NCBI GenBank assembly: GCA_016841965.1
Contig: JAEANN010000054.1
Span: forward strand, 1-64,000
Direction of reading: 5' to 3'
Length of the DNA stretch: 64,000 bases
From: Candidatus Roseilinea mizusawaensis
GTDB lineage: Bacteria; Chloroflexota; Anaerolineae; J036; Brachytrichaceae
Positions 52,312 to 61,050 of this stretch are shown in pieces (the first letter of the stretch is position 1; every line of letters begins with the position of its first letter). The notes below the pieces were generated by a model that saw only the letters and a program-made list of their open reading frames with translations, was not told the origin of the DNA and did not search any database. Made by a program: the position numbers and the translations under genes.

Positions 52312-53505
52312 ATGCGTTATGACAATCAGCGCTGGAAGCCGGGCAGACCCCGCAGGTGGTATCGGCCTCGCCCTAGCAGAGGCGTGCTGTCCGGGCTGAC
52401 AGGGGCTTCTCGCTACATCACTCACCTGATCATTCTGGTTATCACTGTGGCTGCGGTGTTGCTTGCTACGACCCAACTGCCCAGCTTCACCGACGACCAG
52501 AATCAGGCCCAGGATGAAGGCGCGCTCATCAAGACCAATCAGCTCAATGTGCTGCGGGTGCCTCAGCGTAGTGACGGAGGCATAACCAGCAACGAGGATG
52601 CGATCGTTCGCAATTTTGCACCGATGACTGAGACCGGGCAGACCGGCGATGACTCGGTCTCGGGAAGATCGGGGCGGGGCCTGATCTACTACTCTGTCCA
52701 GGCCGGGGACACCCTGTTCGGCATCGCCGGCGCTTTCGGCCTGACGCCGGAAACGGTCTTGTGGTCGAACTACAAGGCGCTGAAGGACAACCCCGACCTA
52801 CTGTCGATCGGCATGGAACTGGTGATTCCACCATCGAATGGGCTGGTGGTCGATGTGGAAGCCGGCGACACAATCGAAGCGATTGCCCGGCGTTTTCAAG
52901 TGTCGCCGGAATCGATCGTCGAGCAGCCGGTCAACAATCTAAGCAGTGTCAATCAGTTATTACAGGTCGGCCAGACGCTGTTCGTGCCCGGCGGCCAACG
53001 CGAAACCGTGATCTGGCAGGTGCCCAAGCCCGTGCAAGTCAGCCGCAATCCGGCTACCGGCGTGTCTGTCTATCGGGTTGGGCGCTGCGGCGAGGTGGCC
53101 ATCCCACCCCTGGGCACGGGCACGTTTATCTACCCTACCAACCGGCGCTATCTGTCGGGCTACAACTTCACTAACTGGCATCCGGGGCTGGACTTCGCCG
53201 GCCGGCTGGGCGAGCCGATCTATGCCGTAGACAGCGGCACTGTGATCTACGCCGGCTACTCGCTGAATGCCGCAGGCATCCCAGTGGGCTATGGGCAATA
53301 TGTCGTGCTGGATCATGGCAATGGCTATCAGACACTGTACGCTCATGCCAGTCAGCTCTATGTAAGCTGCGGGCAACAGGTGCTGCAAGGAACGGTCATC
53401 GCTGCCGTCGGGTCGGTAGGCCGATCGACCGGTCCGCACCTGCACTTCGAGATTCGGGCCGGGGGTACGGCCATTAACCCCTGGAGTGTGCTGCCGGCCC
53501 CCTAG
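52312..53505 (+). CDS. LysM-M23 peptidoglycan endopeptidase, membrane-anchored (copy 1)
   Basis: A 397-residue envelope protein. A basic cytoplasmic N-terminus and one membrane helix (about 36-55) precede two LysM repeats (YYSVQAGDTLFGIAGAFGL, about 125-168, and VDVEAGDTIEAIARRFQV). A LytM/M23 metallopeptidase domain (about 255-395) has zinc ligands in NWHPGLDF and GPHLHFE. The catalytic residues look intact. A TATAAT box lies 20 bases before the ATG. It is followed by a paralogue of nearly the same size and layout, so the pair arose by tandem duplication. Its role is inferred as wall cleavage or an activator function. Confidence 0.9.
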   Translation: MRYDNQRWKPGRPRRWYRPRPSRGVLSGLTGASRYITHLIILVITVAAVLLATTQLPSFTDDQNQAQDEGALIKTNQLNVLRVPQRSDGGITSNEDAIVRNFAPMTETGQTGDDSVSGRSGRGLIYYSVQAGDTLFGIAGAFGLTPETVLWSNYKALKDNPDLLSIGMELVIPPSNGLVVDVEAGDTIEAIARRFQVSPESIVEQPVNNLSSVNQLLQVGQTLFVPGGQRETVIWQVPKPVQVSRNPATGVSVYRVGRCGEVAIPPLGTGTFIYPTNRRYLSGYNFTNWHPGLDFAGRLGEPIYAVDSGTVIYAGYSLNAAGIPVGYGQYVVLDHGNGYQTLYAHASQLYVSCGQQVLQGTVIAAVGSVGRSTGPHLHFEIRAGGTAINPWSVLPAP

Positions 53506-53598
53506 ATTCAACCGCGCAAGCCCTTCGAGACGCGATGCGCGGCGGGTTGATTATGCCGGTGTACTATACTCGCCCTCCAAGACTCTAGCGTGCTACCG

Positions 53599-54783
53599 AT
53601 GCAACGACGAAACGCACTCATCATGCTTCGGGACTCGGCGCAGGTGGTTACGCGCGCGCGCGCGACACGGCGTCTCGTCCGGCAACATCTTCGCTCAGAA
53701 GAGATTCGCTGGCGATTGCTGGTACTTGTCAGCCGATATACCTCGCACATTGCCATCGTGGCCGTGGCGCTGCTGGCCGTCGCCCTGGCCGGCGCACAGA
53801 TAACCAATCGCACAGTTGTAGCCAGAACGTTGGCTTCGGGCCAGCCGGCGGCAGCCTTGCCGGACAAGGCAGATGACCGCAAGACCGACGACCAGATCGG
53901 CGGCAGCGCTGTGTACTCGCCAGGGCAGTATCAGATTTACGCCGCAGTCAACAACCAAGATGGCGGGCTGCTCTCGCGGCTGGCTGTGGCCGACACAACC
54001 GAGCCAAGCGATGTGCGCACCGGCATCATCACTTATACCGTTCAGCCGGGTGATACCGTGGAAGCCATTGCAGTCCGATTCGGCTTGCAACCCTCGACCC
54101 TGGTCTGGTCGAACGAGGCTGTGGAAGAAACACCCGACCGGCTGGACATCGGCCAGGTGCTGTACGTGTTGCCTGTGGACGGCATTTGGTACACCGTGCA
54201 GGAAGAGGATACCCTAGACGGCATTGCCGCCAAGTTCAAAGCGAAGGTAGAAGATATTATCGCCTCGCCGCTGAACGGGCTATCAGATTCCTCGAACCTC
54301 CTGCCGGGACAGAAGATCGTCGTCCCGAAGGGCGTCAAACCCTTTGTGCCGCGCGCTGCACCACAGCCGGCCAACACCTACACAGCCGGCGCATACGCCG
54401 GCGCCCCTGTCGGGGTAGCAGCCAGTGGCACATTTCAGTGGCCAACCAACGGGTATATCTCGCAGGGGTATTGGTGGGGCCACCGGGCTGTGGATATCGC
54501 GAACGCTGTCGGCATTCCCATCGCCGCAGCCGACAGCGGGTACGTCAGTTTTGCCGGCTGGGATAACACCGGCTACGGGTACATGGTCATGATCAATCAT
54601 GGCAACGGCTTCACAACCGTGTATGCCCACCTCAGCGCCTATTACGTTGACCCCGGCCAGCCGGTGTCGCGCGGCCAGATCATTGCCGCCATGGGCAGCA
54701 CCGGTCGCTCCACCGGCCCGCACCTGCACTTCGAGATTCGATATGGCGGAGTGCTCCAGAACCCCTTGTACTATCTGCCATAG
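53599..54783 (+). CDS. LysM-M23 peptidoglycan endopeptidase, membrane-anchored (copy 2)
   Basis: A 394-residue paralogue of the preceding gene with the same order: basic N-terminus, one membrane helix (IAIVAVALLAVALAGAQI), two LysM repeats (YTVQPGDTVEAIAVRFGL and YTVQEEDTLDGIAAKFKAKV), and an M23 domain with GHRAVDIA and GPHLHFE zinc ligands. Here the metal-site His-x3-Asp is preceded by WW rather than NW, and the linker between LysM and M23 differs strongly from copy 1. A TATACT box lies 19 bases upstream of the alternative GTG start at 53590. ATG 53599 was preferred. Confidence 0.9.
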   Translation: MQRRNALIMLRDSAQVVTRARATRRLVRQHLRSEEIRWRLLVLVSRYTSHIAIVAVALLAVALAGAQITNRTVVARTLASGQPAAALPDKADDRKTDDQIGGSAVYSPGQYQIYAAVNNQDGGLLSRLAVADTTEPSDVRTGIITYTVQPGDTVEAIAVRFGLQPSTLVWSNEAVEETPDRLDIGQVLYVLPVDGIWYTVQEEDTLDGIAAKFKAKVEDIIASPLNGLSDSSNLLPGQKIVVPKGVKPFVPRAAPQPANTYTAGAYAGAPVGVAASGTFQWPTNGYISQGYWWGHRAVDIANAVGIPIAAADSGYVSFAGWDNTGYGYMVMINHGNGFTTVYAHLSAYYVDPGQPVSRGQIIAAMGSTGRSTGPHLHFEIRYGGVLQNPLYYLP

Positions 54784-54810
54784 CCGGCAACCGCCGATGT
54801 GTGTCTCGTC

Positions 54811-54816
54811 TACAAT
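54811..54816 (+). promoter_or_regulatory. putative -10 box of the histidine phosphatase, leaderless spacing
   Basis: TACAAT ends exactly 7 bases before the GTG start at 54824, with no Shine-Dalgarno sequence. Confidence 0.4.
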
Positions 54817-54823
54817 AGCGCCC

Positions 54824-55537
54824 GTGCCTGTACTACTTCTGATCCGACACGCAACAAACGACTTTGTGAAAACGGGCCGGCTGCCGGGCCATATTGCCAA
54901 CATCCACCTGAATGCAGAAGGCAAGGCGCAAGCCGAGTCGTTGGGGCGCTCGCTCAAAAACCAAAAGCTGGATGCTGTCTACGCCAGCCATCTCGAACGC
55001 GCCATCGAGACCGCCTGGCGGGTGGCTGCCCCCCACGGCCTCAGCATTACTGTTCGGCCCGATCTGGCCGACACAGATACAGGCGACCTAACCGGCCGGC
55101 TCACCCAAGAGTTGGGCAATGCGCCGGACACCCGAGATTTGTGGAAGGTCGTGCAGACCAAGCCCTCGGAAGCCTGTTTTCCGAATGGCGAGTGTCTGGC
55201 CGGCATGCAACAACGGGTCGTGGCGGCGCTGGAAGACATAGCTGCCCAGCACCCAGACCCCGAACCGCCGCCGGCAGACGCAAAACAGCAAGAGGGCACT
55301 GTCAGCGCCGGCGCCCCCCTGCAGCCGAACCTGCCGCTGCCGGTGCTCGCCGTCGTCATGCACGCCGACCCAATCCGCGCTGCGCTGGCCCACTTCCTCG
55401 GCATGCCATTCGACAATTTCCAGCGTCTGAGCATCTCGCCGGCATCGATCAGCGCGGTGATGATCGGCACAGACTCAAAGGCCGGCCACCGGTTCGTCAG
55501 CGTCTTGAGTGTGAACCAGGTTGTGCAGGCAGGATAA
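54824..55537 (+). CDS. histidine phosphatase family protein
   Basis: A 237-residue phosphoglycerate-mutase-like phosphatase. The phospho-acceptor motif is LLLIRHATND (H9; RHA instead of the usual RHG), SHLERAIETAWRVA follows, and the second histidine lies in AVVMHADPIRAALAHFLG. A Pro/Gln-rich insert (about 153-175) separates the halves. The start is GTG at 54824 because the family's N-terminus begins directly at VLLLIRH. Sugar-phosphate or alpha-ribazole phosphate are typical substrates; this one is undetermined. Confidence 0.85.
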   Translation: MPVLLLIRHATNDFVKTGRLPGHIANIHLNAEGKAQAESLGRSLKNQKLDAVYASHLERAIETAWRVAAPHGLSITVRPDLADTDTGDLTGRLTQELGNAPDTRDLWKVVQTKPSEACFPNGECLAGMQQRVVAALEDIAAQHPDPEPPPADAKQQEGTVSAGAPLQPNLPLPVLAVVMHADPIRAALAHFLGMPFDNFQRLSISPASISAVMIGTDSKAGHRFVSVLSVNQVVQAG

Positions 55538-55585
55538 GCCAGACCGTGGCCCGCGACCCTTCCAAGGCACACTGCCTCGCCCGAC

Positions 55586-56995
55586 ATGAAGCCTGATCGC
55601 CTCGACCGCGCCGCTCTATCTGCGATGGCCGCCATCGCCTGCGGGATCGGCATCATGCTGTGGCGCGGCGATCAGGTAGGCGTGCAAATCACACGCGCCG
55701 CGCCCGCAGCCGGGGCTGAAGGTGTCCCCATCCGATCTCCCCTCTCATTCACCTTCAGCGAAGCGATGATCACCGAATCGCTGGAGGGCCGGGTCAGTCT
55801 GTCGCCACAGATATCGGGCAGCCTGCATTGGAATGGCGCTACGGCTTTTTTTACGCCGGCCGGCCCCCTACAACCCGATACAGCCTATACTGTAACCATC
55901 GTGGCCGGCGCGCGCAGCCAACGCGGACGACTGTTCTTGCGCGACGCGCAATGGTCTTTTCGCACCGGCCACCCGCGCGTGGTATACCTCTCGCCCGCAC
56001 TCGAGGTCGGCAACCTCTACCTGGCCGAGATAGACGGCGCAACCCCACCCCGCCCGATCACGTCCGAGCCATACGGCGTGTTCGACTTTGCGATCAGCCC
56101 AGACGGCACACGTATTGTGTACAGCGCCAACCGCGACGAGTCTGGCGCACGGGATTTGTGGCTGATCAATCTGGACGGCAGCCGGCGCGACCTGCTGGTG
56201 GCTTGTGATCAGCAGGTCTGCCAGTCGCCCACGTGGGCTGCCGATAGCCTGCGTGTCGCATTCGAGCGACGCACCCTGATCGACGGGGCAGTGGGCCGGT
56301 CGCCTGGGCCGGCGCGCATCTGGCTGATCGATATCGCAACGCGACAGGCTGCGCCGCTATTCCCTCAAACAGGCGATGCTGCAGGGCAGAAACTCGGCGC
56401 CTTGCCGCGTTGGGCGCCGGTAGGTGACCGGCTCTCCTACTACGACCCCCTCGAAAGCGCTATCAGTATTGTAGACACGCGGTCGGGTGAGATCGTCCAG
56501 GTTCCCAGTGTGCTAGGTGATTCTGGCGCCTGGTCGCCCGACGGTAACCAGTTGATCTACTCTGAGCTGGTAGCTGTAGACGCAGGACAGTTCAGCCAGA
56601 TGCTACGCGCTGACCTGACGACAAACGTGATTACTCCGCTCACGGCGCTGACGACGACCAATGACATGTCGATTGCCTGGTCACCTTCCGGCACGTGGAT
56701 TGCGTTCAGCCGTCAGTCGATCCGAAACGGGGCCGGCTTTGTGTCGCTAGGGCCGCAGGTATGGGTGAGTCGAGCCGACAGCGGCGAGGCGCGCCCGCTC
56801 ACAGACCAGCCGGAATATAGTTACGGTGGCCTGCGGTGGAGCCCAGATGAAACATGGATCGCGGTCGTGCGCACCAATCTGGGCACGCCCAATCCGCGAC
56901 CGGAGGTGTGGTTGATTCGAGCCGGACTGGGGCCGGGTCTTGCCGAGCAGCGCTTGCTGGCCACCGACGCAACGATTCCTGCCTGGACGCCGTGA
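55586..56995 (+). CDS. exported TolB-like beta-propeller protein with Ig-like domain
   Basis: A 469-residue protein. An N-terminal hydrophobic segment (about 9-27) acts as signal or anchor. A SbsA/Big_5-type Ig domain (about 40-130; SPLSFTFSEAMITESLEGRV) is followed by a WD40-like propeller with PD40 blades: FAISPDGTRIVYSANRDE, AWSPDGNQLIYSEL, AWSPSGTWIAFSRQ and RWSPDETWIAVVRT. There is no catalytic domain, so a binding or scaffolding role in the envelope is likely. The Ig domain type is shared with the macroglobulin lipoprotein at 36.6-42.7 kb. It sits 48 bases after the phosphatase gene. Confidence 0.82.
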   Translation: MKPDRLDRAALSAMAAIACGIGIMLWRGDQVGVQITRAAPAAGAEGVPIRSPLSFTFSEAMITESLEGRVSLSPQISGSLHWNGATAFFTPAGPLQPDTAYTVTIVAGARSQRGRLFLRDAQWSFRTGHPRVVYLSPALEVGNLYLAEIDGATPPRPITSEPYGVFDFAISPDGTRIVYSANRDESGARDLWLINLDGSRRDLLVACDQQVCQSPTWAADSLRVAFERRTLIDGAVGRSPGPARIWLIDIATRQAAPLFPQTGDAAGQKLGALPRWAPVGDRLSYYDPLESAISIVDTRSGEIVQVPSVLGDSGAWSPDGNQLIYSELVAVDAGQFSQMLRADLTTNVITPLTALTTTNDMSIAWSPSGTWIAFSRQSIRNGAGFVSLGPQVWVSRADSGEARPLTDQPEYSYGGLRWSPDETWIAVVRTNLGTPNPRPEVWLIRAGLGPGLAEQRLLATDATIPAWTP

Positions 56996-57017
56996 GGGTA
57001 GCCGGCCTGGTCATTCA

Positions 57018-58142
57018 TTACGACAGCAGCCGCTCGATCTGGGCAATCCCATCGACGATGTCTGTGACCACAATGCTGTCATCGAGCTGGGCTGCAAGAT
57101 CGCGGTTCGTGGAGAATGCCCGGCCGCCGAACACAAGCCGGGTGTGGGGCGCCTCGTGCGCCAGATAGTGCGGCAGGTGCAGCAACAACTGCGCCGATTC
57201 GGACATCATGGCGGACACAGCAAGCACCCGGGGCTTCAACTCTCGCACCGTGCGCACCAGTTCCATCAACGGGATGTCCGAGCCGAGGTAGCGCACGTTA
57301 TAGCCTGCACGCCGCAGCAGCAACGCCACCATCACCGCTCCGACTTCACGTCGCTCGGCAGACGCGCACCCGATGAGGGCAAGGGGTCCTTGATGAATCG
57401 GCTGCGCGTTCAGCAACGCCAGCAGCCGGCCCATCAGATACGCCGTGGCAAAGTGCTCGATCGCCACAGAGATTTTGCCGTCGAGCCAGTCCTGGCCGAT
57501 TGCCGCCATGCAAGGCGTAATGACACGCACACACACAATTTCGATCGGGTACAGCGCAAACGCCTCGGCCAAGATGACACTGGCCGCTTGCTCATCCATG
57601 TTGATCAGCGCGTCGTGCAGCGTGGCCTGCAGACGGTCGCAGCTCTCGGCCATGGCAGCGTCGAGCTTGTTCATCCATGTGCGCAAGACATGCGCTGCCC
57701 GGCTTGTCTGGGACGTGGCAGGGATTGCCGAGCCAGAGGCCAGCTCATCGCCAGCCGCCGGCAGCGCCCTGATGTCCTCGCGTAAGCGTTCCAGTAGTGC
57801 AACCGCCCGACTGATGCTCAAGCCTGCATCGAGCTGCGTTTTGAGCCAGATCAAAATGGCAATGTCGCGGTCAGAGTACAGCCGATAGTTACCGCCGGTG
57901 CGGCCAGGTTCCAACACTTTATAGCGCCGCTTATAGCGCCGCTCATAGCGTCGCTTATAGCGCCGCTCATAGCGCCGCTCATAGCGCCGCTCATAGCGCC
58001 GCTCCCAGGCGCGCAGCGTTGCCGCCGGAATGCCCGTGCGCTGGGTGACCGCTTTGATGTTGTAGACAGGTGTGTCCGAATAGGCCGTCAGTGCAAATTC
58101 GCGGTCGATTGTCTTGTGCCTCGCCCCAAGCAGGTTGCCCAT
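57018..58142 (-). CDS. MerR-family regulator with cobalamin-binding domains (CarH/LitR-like)
   Basis: A 374-residue repressor-type regulator. The MerR helix-turn-helix begins YNIKAVTQRTGIPAATLRAWERRY (about 26-50). The wing then reads VLEPGRTGGNYRLYSDRD (76-93), but residues 47-75 are seven (E/K)RRY units, an insertion of about 24 residues. The B12-binding part keeps the W-x9-EH signature of adenosylcobalamin photoreceptors (W219, E229-H230). The ExHxxG motif that supplies the lower His ligand reads ERREVG (263-268). CarH/LitR proteins control carotenoid genes in light. A crtI gene lies 45 kb away. ATG 58142 was chosen; a TTG 12 residues upstream is possible. Confidence 0.85.
   Translation of the reverse strand: MGNLLGARHKTIDREFALTAYSDTPVYNIKAVTQRTGIPAATLRAWERRYERRYERRYERRYKRRYERRYKRRYKVLEPGRTGGNYRLYSDRDIAILIWLKTQLDAGLSISRAVALLERLREDIRALPAAGDELASGSAIPATSQTSRAAHVLRTWMNKLDAAMAESCDRLQATLHDALINMDEQAASVILAEAFALYPIEIVCVRVITPCMAAIGQDWLDGKISVAIEHFATAYLMGRLLALLNAQPIHQGPLALIGCASAERREVGAVMVALLLRRAGYNVRYLGSDIPLMELVRTVRELKPRVLAVSAMMSESAQLLLHLPHYLAHEAPHTRLVFGGRAFSTNRDLAAQLDDSIVVTDIVDGIAQIERLLS
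57921..58004. repeat. 12-bp tandem repeat, seven copies, inside the MerR wing
   Basis: Seven consecutive 12-bp units of the form ATAGCGCCGCTY fill 57921-58004; the third unit differs by one base. Read on the minus strand they encode (E/K)RRY seven times. The Y position alternates between E and K codons. Confidence 0.97.
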
Positions 58143-58205
58143 CCACCCTACCGAATTGCGCGCATCTCGGACGGACAAATTGACCAGCGTTGCACGATAC
58201 CAAGT

Positions 58206-59528
58206 CTATTGCAGCGAGCAGTCGAAGTCAATCTGATACTGCGCCGTAGACTGCGCAACCTGCAAGGTGTCTGTGACCGGCTGACCATCAAACACCTGGC
58301 GCAGGCTGTTGGCAAGCACACCCTGGATACATCCCCACCCGCCGATCAGTGGCTCTGGTTGAGCAGCCGGCGCAATAATCTTCAGCACTGACGCCGTGGC
58401 CTGATCCACAGACACCTGATCAGCCAGCGCATTGATAGCCGAGACGCGGGCCGGCAATTCACCGGTCTGAATAGCCCATTCGGCAGTCTGTGGCGTATCG
58501 GTCAGCCAGCGGATGAAGCGCCAGGCGGCCAACTGTCGCGCGTCGTCGGTTTTGGTCACCACCCACAAGGGAGCGCGCAAGGCCGTTCTGGGTTCCGGCA
58601 GGGTTGCGGGCAGCAAGCCGATATCCCAGGTGAAATTGGCTCGCTCGCGGATCAGGTCGCGGTACACTCCGACCTGATCGCTCCAGTCGAATGCAAATAT
58701 CACCCGGCCGGCTGTGAAGTCATCCCGGCTCTGGCGCTGGCTGTTCACCCGATAAGCTTGATTGTCGCGCACGTAGGCGCTGAGTCGCCCGAGCGCTTCG
58801 CTGGCTGCCGGCGCCAACAGTTGCATAGCCTCTTCATCCTGCACCACAAGCCGCCCGCCATGCGCATACAGCCATTCTTCAAACACGGCGCTGCTGGTGT
58901 CGGCGCCAAAGCACAACGTGCCCCTCAAGCGGTCGGTGGCGCCGGCGCATGCCGCGTTCAATCCCTCCCAGTCCGCCGGCATGGCATCAATGTTGATCGA
59001 CCGCAGCCAGTCCAGATTGGCAAACATGACGCGCGCGACGCCGCCAAATGGTATTCCGATCGTCGCGTTGTTTGCGTCGGGTGTGCGGCCGGCTGCAAGG
59101 ATGAACGGATACAGATCACTGCGATCCGACGCATCCCATCCAATCGTGGGATCATCGTTCGAGAGGTATGCGTCCAGCGGGGCGAGGATGCCGCGCCGGT
59201 AGTACACAGCAGCCTGAGCGGGCGACGCCAACAGCAAACTCGGCAGCGCATTCCGCGCTGCGCCATTCAAGACGGCGCTGTGCAAGGCGGGCAGGTCGCG
59301 CCGCTCCGGCGCCACGACAATCCCATGCGGGTTGTGGCGATTCCAGCGGTCGATCAGGTATAACAAGGCTCGTTCGCGCCGGTCTGACAAGGTATGCCAC
59401 AGGATGACGACCTGCCCAGCCGGCAAAGCCGGCGCACATGCCGCCACACTCACGGCGACCGCGATTGCCAGAAGCAATCGCCAAGACATAGATCGACCCG
59501 GCGCTGCCCGTCTGTTCGTGTGCTTCAT
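58206..59528 (-). CDS. family 1 solute-binding lipoprotein (sugar type)
   Basis: A 440-residue extracellular binding protein. The signal MSWRLLLAIAVAVSVAAC ends in a lipobox (Cys near residue 31). The core is SBP_bac_1-like: VVILWHTLSDRRERALLYLI near the start, IGIPFGGVARVMFANLDWL, RVIFAFDWSDQVGVYRDL and an AWRFIRWLTDTPQTAEWAI segment near the C-terminus. No sugar ABC permeases or ATPase are adjacent. The start could also be Met14. It lies upstream of the MerR regulator on the same strand (63-base gap), so the two may be co-transcribed. Confidence 0.87.
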   Translation of the reverse strand: MKHTNRRAAPGRSMSWRLLLAIAVAVSVAACAPALPAGQVVILWHTLSDRRERALLYLIDRWNRHNPHGIVVAPERRDLPALHSAVLNGAARNALPSLLLASPAQAAVYYRRGILAPLDAYLSNDDPTIGWDASDRSDLYPFILAAGRTPDANNATIGIPFGGVARVMFANLDWLRSINIDAMPADWEGLNAACAGATDRLRGTLCFGADTSSAVFEEWLYAHGGRLVVQDEEAMQLLAPAASEALGRLSAYVRDNQAYRVNSQRQSRDDFTAGRVIFAFDWSDQVGVYRDLIRERANFTWDIGLLPATLPEPRTALRAPLWVVTKTDDARQLAAWRFIRWLTDTPQTAEWAIQTGELPARVSAINALADQVSVDQATASVLKIIAPAAQPEPLIGGWGCIQGVLANSLRQVFDGQPVTDTLQVAQSTAQYQIDFDCSLQ

Positions 59529-59564
59529 ACTGTCTCAAAGGCGCTCGGCGATCGCGCGCCGGCT

Positions 59565-60119
59565 TCAGTACACGAAATTGTGATCGGCGTCTTTGAGCGC
59601 CGGCAGCGCAGCGTCCCTGACTGAGAGGATCGGGCTGTTCACCGGCCATGCCACGCCGATTTGTGGGTCATCCCAGCGCACGCCGGCCTCCAGCGCGCCA
59701 TCCCACTCGGCCGTGACCTTATAAAGCACGCTGGCCGTGTCGCTCAACACGCAAAAGCCGTGCGCAAAGCCAGGCGGAATGTACAGCAACCGCCCGTTAT
59801 CGGCTGATAGTGTTTCAGCCACCCATTGCCCATAGGTGGGTGATCCGCGGCGAATATCGACGGCGACATCATAAATTTCGCCGTGCACCACACAGATCAG
59901 TTTGCCCTGCGCGCGCGGCGCTTTCTGATAGTGCAGGCCACGCAATACACCGTGAACGGAATGCGAGAAGTTGTCCTGGACAAAATGAGCCGGCAACCCC
60001 AACCCGGCAAACGCCGATACCTTGAACAGCTCGCGGAAGAATCCCCGGCTGTCGGGAAAGGTACGGGCTTGAAGCAGCACAACTTCAGGAATCGCAAGGG
60101 GGATGGTCTGGAATGACAT
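59565..60119 (-). CDS. rfbC: dTDP-4-dehydrorhamnose 3,5-epimerase
   Basis: A 184-residue cupin epimerase, the third step from glucose-1-phosphate to dTDP-L-rhamnose. It has DSRGFFRELF (about 22-31), the catalytic-His segment VLRGLHYQ (about 55-62), KLICVVHGEIYDVAVDIRRGSPTYG and the second conserved part LLYIPPGFAHGFCVLSDTA. All active-site positions appear intact. rfbA, rfbB and rfbD are not adjacent. ATG 60119 (MSFQTI) was preferred over the upstream extension that overlaps the next gene. Confidence 0.93.
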   Translation of the reverse strand: MSFQTIPLAIPEVVLLQARTFPDSRGFFRELFKVSAFAGLGLPAHFVQDNFSHSVHGVLRGLHYQKAPRAQGKLICVVHGEIYDVAVDIRRGSPTYGQWVAETLSADNGRLLYIPPGFAHGFCVLSDTASVLYKVTAEWDGALEAGVRWDDPQIGVAWPVNSPILSVRDAALPALKDADHNFVY

Positions 60120-60148
60120 GATGCAATCAAAAAAGAGGGGCGGCCCGC

Positions 60149-61015
60149 TCACAGCGCCGCAGGTTGAACATCAAAGAAACCTTTGTCTGTTTTCACCAGC
60201 CGACCGACCGGTATCTGTGTGTCGTGTGGCGAGATCAGGGCAGCCTGGTGCGCGTGTGCCCAGTGCTGCCAGGCACGCTTAGTCTCGATGGTGACCAGCG
60301 GCAGCACATCGTAGGCTGTCACCCATGGCAGTCGGGCAAACTGGATCATGTAGGTCGCCAGGTCGCCCAGAATCAGCACAGGCGGATGTCCCACAGGCTC
60401 GACCACCACCGACTGGTGGCCTGCCGTGTGACCCGGCGTGGGCACAGCGCGCACCCCTGGCGCGATTTCTGCCTCGCCGTCCAGCAGCGTGAATACGCCG
60501 GCCTGCATAAGGGGCGCGTAGTTTTCGGGGAAGTAGGTGTTGCGCGTGCGTTCATTGGTATGCGTTGCGTCGTGATACTCCTGACGTTGCGCATAGTATC
60601 GCGCACGTGGGAAGGTGGGCGCACAGATGGACGGGTTGCCGGTCATCCGGGTGGCCCAGCCGGCATGGTCGCCGTGTAGATGGGTAAACACCACTGCGTG
60701 GATATCTTCGGGGGCCAAGCCGTGCCGCGCCAGGTCATCGAGCAGATGCCCACGTGGTCGGCGTACTTCATACTGCGCGGCGATCACGTCGTTGGGCTTA
60801 TTGCCCACGCCGCAATCAACCAGAATGTTTTGCCCGTCGGTCTGGATGAGCACGCTGCGCAGTTCTTGCGGCACGCGATTGTGCTCGTCTGGCGGCAGGA
60901 TCTTGCTCCATTTCACACGCGGCACCAGACCGAATGCCCCGCCGCCGTCCCAATAGCTGACGCCATCACTCAGCAAGTGAACAGCGCAAGCAGGAGTGTG
61001 CAGTACATCTGGCAT
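60149..61015 (-). CDS. metallo-beta-lactamase-fold hydrolase
   Basis: A 288-residue MBL-superfamily hydrolase. The zinc motif is VFTHLHGDHAGWAT (about 105-118; HxHxDH, with additional ligands in TPGHTAGHQS and LILGDLATY). The layout, with NILVDCGVGNK preceding, resembles AHL-lactonase/arylsulfatase-like or quinone-dependent MBL proteins, so the substrate is open. The start MPDVLHTP at 61015 was chosen. It lies 36 bases beyond the 3' end of secA and 29 bases upstream of rfbC, all on the same strand, so the three may form one transcript. Confidence 0.87.
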   Translation of the reverse strand: MPDVLHTPACAVHLLSDGVSYWDGGGAFGLVPRVKWSKILPPDEHNRVPQELRSVLIQTDGQNILVDCGVGNKPNDVIAAQYEVRRPRGHLLDDLARHGLAPEDIHAVVFTHLHGDHAGWATRMTGNPSICAPTFPRARYYAQRQEYHDATHTNERTRNTYFPENYAPLMQAGVFTLLDGEAEIAPGVRAVPTPGHTAGHQSVVVEPVGHPPVLILGDLATYMIQFARLPWVTAYDVLPLVTIETKRAWQHWAHAHQAALISPHDTQIPVGRLVKTDKGFFDVQPAAL

Positions 61016-61050
61016 GGATCTATGCGACAGCAACGCGCGAATGGGTGGGG

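Noticed and set aside
57921-58004. CRISPR array
   Set aside because: The 12-bp units are contiguous without spacers and lie in frame inside a MerR gene; no cas gene is present anywhere in the window.
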